From NCBI GenBank assembly GCA_026225115.1, contig JAMFSE010000068.1, positions 1-46,686 of the forward strand: a DNA stretch of 46,686 nucleotides, read 5' to 3'. Each line of letters begins with the position of its first letter. Position 1 is the stretch's first letter. A program made the position numbers and the translations under genes. Shown in pieces: positions 40,412-46,686 of this stretch. Below the pieces are notes generated by a model. That model worked only from the letters and a program-made list of their open reading frames with translations, did not search any database and was not told the origin of the DNA. This DNA is from Rhodovastum atsumiense. Lineage in GTDB: Bacteria > Pseudomonadota > Alphaproteobacteria > Acetobacterales > Acetobacteraceae.

Positions 40412-41266
40412 ATGCCGCTCGATTACGATGATCTGATTTCCCGTCGCTTCGATAATCGGGCCCATAGCTACGACGATACGAAGATCCTGCTGTACAATCT
40501 CGGCATCGGCATGGGGCGCGACCCGCTGGATGCGGCGGAGATGCCGTTCGTGTTCGAACACCCGGCGCTGCGCGCGGTGCCGACCGCCGCCACCGTTCTC
40601 GCCATGGGCGGCGGCCTGCTCGATGGCGCGGCGATCAACTGGAATTTCGTGGTGCATGGCGAGCAACGGCTGACTCTGCACCGGCCGCTGCCGCCTGCGG
40701 CTGAACTGATCAACAATGTTTATATCGCCGAAGTGCTGGATAAGGGTGCGGGCAAGGGCGCGCTGATTACGCTGCGGAGCTCGGTTCGGCTGGCGTCCGG
40801 CGAACCGCTGTTTGACACCGATCATACGATGTTCGCGCGCGGGGATGGCGGCTTTGGCGGGGCCTCGAAATCGGCGGCGGTACCGCATGAAATGCCCACG
40901 CGGGCGCCGGATATCGTGCATGTGACGCAGACCCGGCCGGATCAGGCCTTGCTGTACCGGCTAAGCGGCGACCGTCACCCGCTGCATGCGGAGCCGGCCT
41001 ATGCCAAAGCCGCCGGCTTTGAGAGGCCCATTCTGCACGGCATGTGCAGCTACGGCATCGCCTGCCGGGCGATCCTGGCGACGGTTGTCGATTACGATCC
41101 GGCGCGGATCAAGCAATTCGATGCACGTTTCACGTCACCGGTGTTCCCGGGGGAGACGATCCATACCGATATCTGGGTGGATGCGGAGACGGTTTCCTAC
41201 CGCAGCCGCATTGCAGCCCGCGAGGTGGTCTCGATCAATAATGGCCGCTGCGTCATCAGTACCTGA
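40412..41266 (+). CDS. MaoC-like hydratase (enoyl-CoA hydratase 2 type)
   Basis: Predicted 284 aa with two hot-dog folds. The C-terminal half has the hydratase-2 motif with catalytic Asp and His: YRLSGDRHPLHAEPAYAKAA, GFERPILHGMCSYG. The N-terminal half includes MPFVFEHPALRAVPTAATVL and the pseudo-catalytic fold. Such enzymes hydrate 2-enoyl-CoA to (R)-3-hydroxyacyl-CoA in fatty acid or side-chain degradation. The space after the nrsF gene is only 14 bases, so it may be cotranscribed with the stress sigma operon. It is separated by 54 bases from glcD. Confidence 0.9.
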   Translation: MPLDYDDLISRRFDNRAHSYDDTKILLYNLGIGMGRDPLDAAEMPFVFEHPALRAVPTAATVLAMGGGLLDGAAINWNFVVHGEQRLTLHRPLPPAAELINNVYIAEVLDKGAGKGALITLRSSVRLASGEPLFDTDHTMFARGDGGFGGASKSAAVPHEMPTRAPDIVHVTQTRPDQALLYRLSGDRHPLHAEPAYAKAAGFERPILHGMCSYGIACRAILATVVDYDPARIKQFDARFTSPVFPGETIHTDIWVDAETVSYRSRIAAREVVSINNGRCVIST

Positions 41267-41320
41267 GGCTTGCGCGCTGCCGCTTTAAGCAGTCAATCTA
41301 TGCCAGGTCAGGGGGATTGA

Positions 41321-42814
41321 ATGTCGCTTGAAATGCCAGAGCCGGATGCAGGCGTGCTGGCGCGTCGCGAAGAAATTATTCTGGCGCTGCGCGCGATCGT
41401 GCCCGGCGAAGGGGTGATCGACGACCCCAGTGCGTTGTTGGTGTATGAATCCGATGGACTCACGGCCTACCGGCAGCCGCCGATGGTGGCGGTGCTGCCG
41501 GAGACGACGGCGCAGGTCGCGGCGATTTTGCGGTGGTGCCATTTGAACGGGGTGAAACTGGTGCCGCGCGGCTCCGGCACCTCGCTCTCCGGCGGCGCGC
41601 TGCCGCTGGCGGATGGGGTGCTGCTGGGCCTGGGTAAGTTCAAACGAGTACTCGACATCGATCCGGCGAACCGGGTGGCGGTGCTGCAGCCCGGGGTAAC
41701 GAACCTCGCGGTGACGCAGGCGATTGAGCATCTGGGGTTTTATTACGCGCCGGACCCTTCGAGCCAGATTGCCTGCTCGATCGGCGGCAATGTCGCGGAG
41801 AATTCCGGCGGCGTGCATTGCCTGAAATATGGGCTGACCACGAATAATGTGCTGGGCGTGGAGTTCGTCACAATCGAGGGCGAGATTATGCGGATTGGCG
41901 GGCGGGGGCTGGATGCGGCCGGGCTTGATCTGCTTGGCGTCATCGTCGGGTCCGAGGGGCTGCTTGGCGTGGTGACGGAAGTGACGGTGCGGATTTTGCC
42001 GAAACCGGAAGCGGCGCGGGCGCTGTTGCTGGGGTTTGCGACGGTGGAAGGCGCCGGGCGCTGCGTCGCCGAGGTGATTGCCGCGGGGATTATTCCGGCC
42101 GGCATGGAGATGATGGACCGTTTGGCGATTCATGCCGCCGAGGCGTTCGTGCATGCGGGGTATCCGCTGGATGTGGAGGCGTTGCTGATAGTGGAATTGG
42201 ATGGGCCGGAGGCGGAATGTTCCGAGCTGATCGGCGAGGTCGAGGCGATTGCGACGGGCAATGGCGCTGTCTACGCTCGGATTTCGCAGAGTGAGCAGGA
42301 GCGGTTGAATTTCTGGGCCGGGCGGAAGGCAGCGTTCCCGGCGGTCGGCCGGCTGGCGCCGGATTTTTACTGCATGGATGGGACGATTCCGCGGCGGCGG
42401 CTGCCGGATGTGCTGACGCGCATGAAAATGCTGTCGGCGCAATATGGGTTGGGTGTCGCCAATGTTTTTCATGCTGGCGACGGCAATTTGCATCCGCTGA
42501 TTCTCTACGATGTAAATAAGCCCGGGGATCTCGACAAGGCGGAGGAATTTGGCGCCGATATTCTGAGGTTCTGCGTCGAGATGGGCGGGGTGCTGACCGG
42601 CGAACATGGGGTTGGCGTGGAGAAGCGCGAGCTGATGCCGGTGATGTTCACGGAGGCGGACATTGCGCAACAATGGCATGTGAAATGCGCGTTTGATTCG
42701 AAATCCCTGCTCAATCCCGGAAAAATGTTTCCGCTGCTGCATCGCTGCGCCGAGCTTGGGCGCGTGCATGTGCATGGCGGGCAGATGGCTTTTCCTGAAC
42801 TCCCGCGGTTTTGA
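41321..42814 (+). CDS. glcD: Glycolate oxidase FAD-binding subunit GlcD
   Basis: Predicted 497 aa, the normal size. The FAD-binding PCMH domain shows LVPRGSGTSLSGGALPLADG and SSQIACSIGGNVAENSGGVH. The C-terminal FAD-oxidase domain has VANVFHAGDGNLHPLILYD and LTGEHGVGVEKRELMPVMF. With GlcE and GlcF it oxidises glycolate to glyoxylate and passes electrons to the membrane quinone pool. AGGGGG precedes ATG 41321. The stop overlaps the glcE start by four bases. Confidence 0.95.
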   Translation: MSLEMPEPDAGVLARREEIILALRAIVPGEGVIDDPSALLVYESDGLTAYRQPPMVAVLPETTAQVAAILRWCHLNGVKLVPRGSGTSLSGGALPLADGVLLGLGKFKRVLDIDPANRVAVLQPGVTNLAVTQAIEHLGFYYAPDPSSQIACSIGGNVAENSGGVHCLKYGLTTNNVLGVEFVTIEGEIMRIGGRGLDAAGLDLLGVIVGSEGLLGVVTEVTVRILPKPEAARALLLGFATVEGAGRCVAEVIAAGIIPAGMEMMDRLAIHAAEAFVHAGYPLDVEALLIVELDGPEAECSELIGEVEAIATGNGAVYARISQSEQERLNFWAGRKAAFPAVGRLAPDFYCMDGTIPRRRLPDVLTRMKMLSAQYGLGVANVFHAGDGNLHPLILYDVNKPGDLDKAEEFGADILRFCVEMGGVLTGEHGVGVEKRELMPVMFTEADIAQQWHVKCAFDSKSLLNPGKMFPLLHRCAELGRVHVHGGQMAFPELPRF

Positions 42815-43944
42815 TGCTGCGGCCTGCGACTGAAGCGGAGTTATCCGAGATTGTTGGGGAGGCGGCTGCAACCGGCGGCCGGCTTGCGATCCGTGGCGGC
42901 GGCAGCAAAATCGAAATTGGCGCGCCCGAGGAGAATGTCCGGGCGCTGGAGATGCGTGGGTTTGACGGGGTGGTGGATTATGATCCGCCGGAGCTGGTGC
43001 TGACGGTGCGCGCCGGCACGCGGCTGGCGGAGGTGCAGGCGCTGGTGGCCGGGCAGAACCAGATGCTGGCGTTTGAGCCGTTCGATCATGGGCCGATTTT
43101 TGGGCGGCCGGCAGGTGATGCGACGATCGGGGGCGTTGTTGCGGCTAATGTTTCCGGATCGCAGAGGATCTCCTCCGGGGCTTTGCGGGATCATCTGCTG
43201 GGCGTGCGGGCGGTCTCCGGCCGCGGCGAATTATTCGTCAGTGGCGCCAAGGTCGTAAAGAATGTGACCGGCTATGATTTGCCGAAACTGCTGGCGGGCA
43301 GTTGGGGGCGGCTGGCGGCCCTTACCGAGGTGACGCTGAAGGTGCTGCCGGCGCCACGGATGGCCGTCACTTGTGTGCTGCGGGGGCTAGCGCCGGAGGC
43401 GGCGGTGCAGGCCATGGCGGCGGCAATGGGATCGCAGGCCGAGGTGGCGGCCGCGGCGCACCGGCCTATGCCGGAGCCGATGACCTTGTTCCGGCTGCAG
43501 GGGTTCAACGCCTCGGTTACGGCGCGGATGCAGGCGCTGGAGCGGCGGTTGGCGCCGTTTGGGCAGCTACAGCGAGCGGCCGAAGCAGAGGCGCTGTGGG
43601 AGGAATTGCGCAGCCTGGCGCCGCTGCCGGTCGATGTGCCGCTGTGGCGTGTCAGCGTGCCGCCGGCGGCAGGTGGCGGGCTGGGGCGTACGCTGCAGGC
43701 GCTGGGTGCGGAATGGCTGCTCGACTGGGCCGGCGGGCTCGCCTGGATTTCGATGGCGGACGGCGCGGCGGTTCGGCAAGCGGCGGCGGCTGCCGGCGGC
43801 CATGCGATGCTGCTACGGGGGCCGGCGGCGTTGCGGGCTGTTGTGCCGGCCTTTCATCCTCAGGCCTCGGCGCTTGCGGCACTGGAGGGGCGGGTGCGCA
43901 AAGCCTTCGACCCCGCCGGGGTTTTTGAGACGGGACGGTTCTGA
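42811..43944 (+). CDS. glcE: Glycolate oxidase FAD-binding subunit GlcE
   Basis: Predicted 377 aa, shorter than GlcD as usual for GlcE. It has its own FAD-binding region (LAIRGGGSKIEIGAP, FEPFDHGPIFGRPAGDATIG, GVVAANVSGSQRISSGALRD, HLLGVRAVSGRGELFVSGAK, VVKNVTGYDLPKLLAGSWGR). The C-terminal part is variable and Ala/Gly-rich and ends VRKAFDPAGVFETGRF, as in homologues. It overlaps glcD by four bases and glcF by one base (TGATG), so the three subunits are made together. Confidence 0.95.
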   Translation: MMLRPATEAELSEIVGEAAATGGRLAIRGGGSKIEIGAPEENVRALEMRGFDGVVDYDPPELVLTVRAGTRLAEVQALVAGQNQMLAFEPFDHGPIFGRPAGDATIGGVVAANVSGSQRISSGALRDHLLGVRAVSGRGELFVSGAKVVKNVTGYDLPKLLAGSWGRLAALTEVTLKVLPAPRMAVTCVLRGLAPEAAVQAMAAAMGSQAEVAAAAHRPMPEPMTLFRLQGFNASVTARMQALERRLAPFGQLQRAAEAEALWEELRSLAPLPVDVPLWRVSVPPAAGGGLGRTLQALGAEWLLDWAGGLAWISMADGAAVRQAAAAAGGHAMLLRGPAALRAVVPAFHPQASALAALEGRVRKAFDPAGVFETGRF

Positions 43945-45239
43945 TGCGCACCGAGTTTACGGAAGTTCAGCTGGCCGACCCCGCCATGGCCGCGTCGGAG
44001 GCGGTGATTCGAAAATGCGTGCATTGCGGCTTCTGCAACGCCACCTGCCCCACCTATGTGCTGCTGGGCGACGAGCTCGATTCCCCGCGCGGCCGGATTT
44101 ATCTGATGAAAGACATGCTGGAGGCGCAGCGCCAGCCCACCGCGGAGGTGGTGAAGCATATCGACCGCTGCCTTTCCTGCCTGGCCTGCATGACCACCTG
44201 CCCTTCCGGCGTGAATTATATGCATCTGGTCGATCATGCCCGCGCCTATATCGCGGAGAATTACCGGCGGCCGGCGGCCGAGCGGCTGTTCCGCGGGCTG
44301 CTCGCCGCGGTGCTGCCCTATCCTGCGCGCTTCCGGCTAACGGTGCGGCTGGCGCCGCTCGCCAGGCCGTTTGTGGGGTGGTTTGCGAAGCAGCCCGGGC
44401 TGCGGCCGTTGGCGGCGATGCTGGCGCTGGCGCCTGACCGGCTGCCGGTGAAGGCCGCGTCAAAAGATTCTCGTATTGCGGCGCCAGCCGGCCGGGTGGC
44501 GCTGCTGCAAGGCTGTGTGGAGCCGGTTTTGAAGCCGGCCTATCGGGCAGCGGCGGTGCGGCTGCTGAACCGCGCCGGTTATGATGTGACGTTTGCGCCG
44601 GGCGAGGGCTGTTGCGGGGCGCTGGTGCATCATATGGGCCGCGAGGCGGCGAGCCTCGAGGCGGCGCGGCGGAATATCGATGTCTGGTGGCGGCTCATCG
44701 AGGGCGGGCTGGATGCGATTCTGGTCACGGCGTCGGGCTGCGGGACGACGATCAAGGATTACGGTTTTATGCTGCGCGGGGACGCGCGCTACGCGGAAAA
44801 GGCGGCTCGGGTGTCGGCCTTTGCTAAAGATGTTTCGGAATTTTTGGTGGGATGCACCCTGCCGGCCGGGAATGGGCGCGGGCTGACGGTTGCTTATCAC
44901 GCGGCCTGCTCGCTGCAGCATGGGCAGAAGGTGGTGGATGCGCCGCGGCTTCTGCTGGAACGCGCGGGCTATGCGGTAAAAATTCCGGCGGAGGCGCATC
45001 TGTGCTGCGGCTCGGCGGGGACCTACAATATTCTGCAGCCGGAAATCGCCGGGCAGTTGGGCGACCGCAAAGTGGAGAATATCACGCGGCTGCAGGCCGA
45101 TGTGATCGCCACCGGGAATATCGGCTGCGCCACGCAGATCGGTATCCGGACGCAAACGCCGGTGGTGCATACGATCGAATTGCTCGACTGGGCGACGGGC
45201 GGGCCGGCGCCGGCGGCATTGGCCGACAAAAACGGTTGA
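43944..45239 (+). CDS. glcF: Glycolate oxidase iron-sulfur subunit GlcF
   Basis: Predicted 431 aa. Two 4Fe-4S ferredoxin motifs are visible: C25, C28, C31, C35 in KCVHCGFCNATCPTY and C76, C79, C82, C86 in RCLSCLACMTTCPSG. Two CCG domains follow (GEGCCGALVHHMGREA and AHLCCGSAGTYNILQPE, with HAACSLQHGQKV between). It carries electrons from the flavin subunits to the membrane. The last codons (..KNG, TGA at 45237-45239) overlap the -35 element of the next operon's promoter. No terminator is seen between them. Confidence 0.95.
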   Translation: MRTEFTEVQLADPAMAASEAVIRKCVHCGFCNATCPTYVLLGDELDSPRGRIYLMKDMLEAQRQPTAEVVKHIDRCLSCLACMTTCPSGVNYMHLVDHARAYIAENYRRPAAERLFRGLLAAVLPYPARFRLTVRLAPLARPFVGWFAKQPGLRPLAAMLALAPDRLPVKAASKDSRIAAPAGRVALLQGCVEPVLKPAYRAAAVRLLNRAGYDVTFAPGEGCCGALVHHMGREAASLEAARRNIDVWWRLIEGGLDAILVTASGCGTTIKDYGFMLRGDARYAEKAARVSAFAKDVSEFLVGCTLPAGNGRGLTVAYHAACSLQHGQKVVDAPRLLLERAGYAVKIPAEAHLCCGSAGTYNILQPEIAGQLGDRKVENITRLQADVIATGNIGCATQIGIRTQTPVVHTIELLDWATGGPAPAALADKNG

Positions 45240-45263
45240 CCGCGAACGGGTCCTTGCTAGATT
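45236..45263 (+). promoter_or_regulatory. Sigma-70-type promoter of the DUF1989 operon
   Basis: TTGACC (45236-45241) and TAGATT (45258-45263) are 16 bases apart, close to the vegetative consensus. The -35 box overlaps the glcF stop codon. Transcription would start near 45270, just at the first hairpin of the candidate riboswitch, so the whole leader would be about 78 bases. Confidence 0.65.
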
Positions 45264-45269
45264 GCCGTT

Positions 45270-45344
45270 GAGGCCACGTCCTCGCCCTTGATTTAGGGGT
45301 TATAAGTCCGGGACGGCCCGGCAGCTTTGACGTGTGGAGCTGCC
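45270..45344 (+). promoter_or_regulatory. Candidate guanidine-II (mini-ykkC)-like riboswitch leader
   Basis: The leader holds (i) a weaker hairpin, GAGG (45270-45273) with CCTC (45280-45283) around CCACGT. (ii) A strong hairpin, CCGGG (45308-45312) with CCCGG (45317-45321), is capped by ACGG, the ACGR loop typical of guanidine-II aptamers. (iii) An 8-bp stem, CGGCAGCT (45319-45326) with AGCTGCCG (45338-45345), contains part of the Shine-Dalgarno GGAG (45336-45339) and reaches the base before the ATG at 45348. Stems (ii) and (iii) share 45319-45321 and so compete. Ligand-stabilised (ii) would loosen (iii) and free the ribosome site. The first hairpin does not match the ACGR rule well, so the identification is tentative, but the DUF1989 genes downstream fit. 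Confidence 0.5.
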
Positions 45345-45347
45345 GTG

Positions 45348-46130
45348 ATGCGACCAGAGAACCTGGATACACTGACACCGGAGCAATATCGTGCCCGCTA
45401 TGAGGCTTTGCAGGCCAAGGCGCGGGCGCGGGCTGCGGCCCCTGCCCCCGCCGCGAGCGCCCCTGCGAGCCTGGCTGGGTTGTACCGGTCGGACTCCATC
45501 CCCGCCGGCTGGTATCTCGCAATCAGGCTGAAGCGGTTTGATGTGATCCGGATCCATAACCCCGAGGGCACCCCGGGTGCGGCGCTGTTCATCTGGAATG
45601 CGGATGACACCGCCGAGCGCTATAACGCCGGCGATACGGTGAAGCTGCAATGGACGACGGTGCTGGGCACCGGCCGGGTGCTGTTTTCGGATATGGGGCG
45701 GGTGCTGGCCTCGATCACCGCGGATAGCGGCGCCGGGCATGACAGCATCATTGGCCCGAACGGGCCGGCGCAGACGGCGGGCCGCAATGGGCGGGATAAT
45801 CTGCGGCTGGCGGCCGGCAAATTTGGCCTGACCCGCCGCGATGTTGCAGCCGGCATCAGCCTGTTTTCGAAAATCGGCACGGATGACGAGGGCCGGTTTC
45901 ACTACGCCGGGCCGCCGCCCCAGGGGGCGATGGTGGAGCTGCGGGCCGAGCAGAATTTACTGCTAGCCCTTTCCAATACGCCGCATGCGCTGAGCCCGCA
46001 GCAGGCGGCCGGTGGGCCCATTGATATCGAAATCGGCCATGCAGCACCCGGGCCGGATGATCTGTGCCGGCATTTCACCGAAGAGGCCGTGCGCGGCTTT
46101 GAGAATACCGATCCGGGATTCACGTCGTGA
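45348..46130 (+). CDS. DUF1989 protein, urea/guanidine carboxylase-associated (carboxyguanidine deiminase subunit-like)
   Basis: Predicted 260 aa. After a variable N-terminus (TPEQYRARYEALQAKARARA, Ala/Pro-rich) come DUF1989 features: SIPAGWYLAIRLKRFDVIRI, ALFIWNADDTAERYNAGDTV, KLQWTTVLGTGRVLFSDMGR and ISLFSKIGTDDEGRFHY. Paired DUF1989 proteins once called urea carboxylase-associated proteins have been shown in other bacteria to deiminate carboxyguanidine during guanidine use. I chose ATG 45348 because GGAG sits 8 bases before it. The GTG and TTG starts upstream would lie in the leader hairpin. It overlaps the next gene (GTGA). Confidence 0.88.
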   Translation: MRPENLDTLTPEQYRARYEALQAKARARAAAPAPAASAPASLAGLYRSDSIPAGWYLAIRLKRFDVIRIHNPEGTPGAALFIWNADDTAERYNAGDTVKLQWTTVLGTGRVLFSDMGRVLASITADSGAGHDSIIGPNGPAQTAGRNGRDNLRLAAGKFGLTRRDVAAGISLFSKIGTDDEGRFHYAGPPPQGAMVELRAEQNLLLALSNTPHALSPQQAAGGPIDIEIGHAAPGPDDLCRHFTEEAVRGFENTDPGFTS

Positions 46131-46686
46131 GCATCATCTCCGACATGGTTGTGCCAGCCCGGGCGCCTTATTCCGCGACGCTGCAAAAGGGCCAGGTGAT
46201 GAAGATTATCGATGTCGAAAGCCAGCAGGCGGTCGATGCATTGTTCTATAATGCGCAGGATTTTTCCGAGCGGTATTCGGCGCAGGACACATTGGCGGCG
46301 CAGGCCGCCGCCGGCGGCAAATTCTATCTGGAAACCGGCTCCGTGTTGCGCTCGAACGAGGGGCGGCCGATGGTGCGCCTCATCGCCGACACCTGCGGGT
46401 TTCATGATACCTGCGCCGGCGCCTGTTCCTGCGAGAGCAATACGGTGCGTTTTGGGCATGAGACGCGGTTCATGCATGCCTGCCGGGAGAATTTCCTGAC
46501 CGAGCTTTTCAAACACGGCATGGACAAGCGGGATCTTGTCTCCAACGTCAATTTTTTCATGAATGTTCCCATTCGCCCGAACGGCGAGCTGACCGTGGAT
46601 GACGGCGTGTCCGAGCCCGGCGGCTATGTCGAATTTCGCGCCGAGATGGACGTGCTGGTGGTGATCTCCAACTGCCCGCAGGTGAA
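46127..46686 (+). CDS. Second DUF1989 protein of the pair (partial, runs off the window)
   Basis: The frame begins with GTG 46127, overlapping the previous stop by four bases, and remains open to the right edge (186 codons). Family features include VVPARAPYSATLQKGQVMKI, DVESQQAVDALFYNAQD, ADTCGFHDTCAGACSCESNT and NFFMNVPIRPNGELTVDDG, with a conserved Cys near the end (VLVVISNCPQ). Together with the first protein it would form the heteromeric carboxyguanidine deiminase-like complex. A guanidine/urea carboxylase gene is expected beyond the window. Confidence 0.88.
   Translation, partial: MSIISDMVVPARAPYSATLQKGQVMKIIDVESQQAVDALFYNAQDFSERYSAQDTLAAQAAAGGKFYLETGSVLRSNEGRPMVRLIADTCGFHDTCAGACSCESNTVRFGHETRFMHACRENFLTELFKHGMDKRDLVSNVNFFMNVPIRPNGELTVDDGVSEPGGYVEFRAEMDVLVVISNCPQV

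Noticed and set aside
41285-42871. 528-codon minus-strand open frame opposite glcD
   Set aside because: Its His/Arg/Gln/Pro-rich product is the antisense of a clear glcD gene. No motif or ribosome site supports it.
45241-45347. Guanidine-I (ykkC) or guanidine-III riboswitch
   Set aside because: The conserved CTAGGGTTCCG and GGTCCGAGAG elements of guanidine-I are absent, and the guanidine-III pseudoknot sequence is not recognisable. Only the ACGR-loop hairpin of guanidine-II fits.

Overview
The window is GC-rich, densely coded bacterial DNA. It most resembles a heterotrophic alphaproteobacterium, perhaps an acetic-acid-bacterium relative (Acetobacteraceae). The reasons are a pyruvate:quinone oxidase gene next to a cyanide-insensitive-type quinol oxidase locus, an ECF sigma factor paired with an NrsF-type anti-sigma factor, and a glcDEF operon. 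The taxon is an inference from remembered family distributions, not from a marker gene.

Layout. (1) 3-1018: tail of a probable EamA-type transporter converging on a YghU-like glutathione S-transferase. (2) 1134-24460, minus strand, read right to left: a compact extracellular contractile injection system (eCIS). It has one sheath, one tube, a zinc-ribbon chaperone-like protein, a Pro/Ala-rich linker protein, a DUF4255 cap with Ig-like extension, an AAA+ ATPase, an Afp7-like protein, a LysM-like protein, a gpD hub, a gpV spike, a PAAR-like tip, gp25, two baseplate J-type proteins, a gpI-like protein carrying a possible carbohydrate-binding insert, a DUF6519/beta-helix protein, a DUF4157 (HELTH) protein and, last, a transglutaminase-like protein. 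There are no capsid, terminase, integrase or T6SS membrane-complex genes. (3) 24554-25700: a receiver-like 110-aa protein and a LuxR-family response regulator with a degenerate receiver, upstream of the eCIS genes. Two strong inverted repeats flank the first small gene of the eCIS operon. (4) 26082-28606: poxB followed by the wreck of a cioAB quinol oxidase operon (start of cioA joined to the end of cioB) and an intact DUF2474 gene. (5) 28607-30028: an alpha/beta hydrolase and a truncated peroxiredoxin. (6) 30026-37584, minus strand: a tightly coupled nine-gene operon. It encodes a DoxD-like membrane protein, a ModA-like binding protein without a visible signal peptide, a di-heme-type cytochrome b, a Tat-type molybdopterin oxidoreductase, a nucleoside-phosphorylase-like enzyme, a TIGR04282-type transferase, a GT-C membrane glycosyltransferase, a radical SAM/SPASM enzyme and a GT2 glycosyltransferase. 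(7) 37804-40397: exported methionine sulfoxide reductases MsrB and MsrA, an ECF sigma factor and its NrsF-like anti-sigma factor. (8) 40412-45239: a MaoC-type hydratase and glcDEF. (9) 45236-46686: a promoter, a guanidine-II (mini-ykkC)-like leader and two DUF1989 genes, the start of a probable guanidine-utilisation operon that leaves the window.

How the parts fit. The eCIS genes could build a complete free contractile particle, and the DUF4157 and transglutaminase proteins are the best cargo candidates. The msrB and DoxD operons are divergent, and each has upstream a match to the ECF sigma-F type promoter (GTAAC[C/T]-N16-CGAA). The sigma factor and anti-sigma factor lie just downstream of msrA. 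This predicts a common oxidative- or metal-stress regulon that includes the otherwise undescribed redox/glycosylation operon. The guanidine leader carries an 8-bp hairpin that would hide the Shine-Dalgarno sequence and that competes with an ACGG-capped hairpin, a plausible translational switch.
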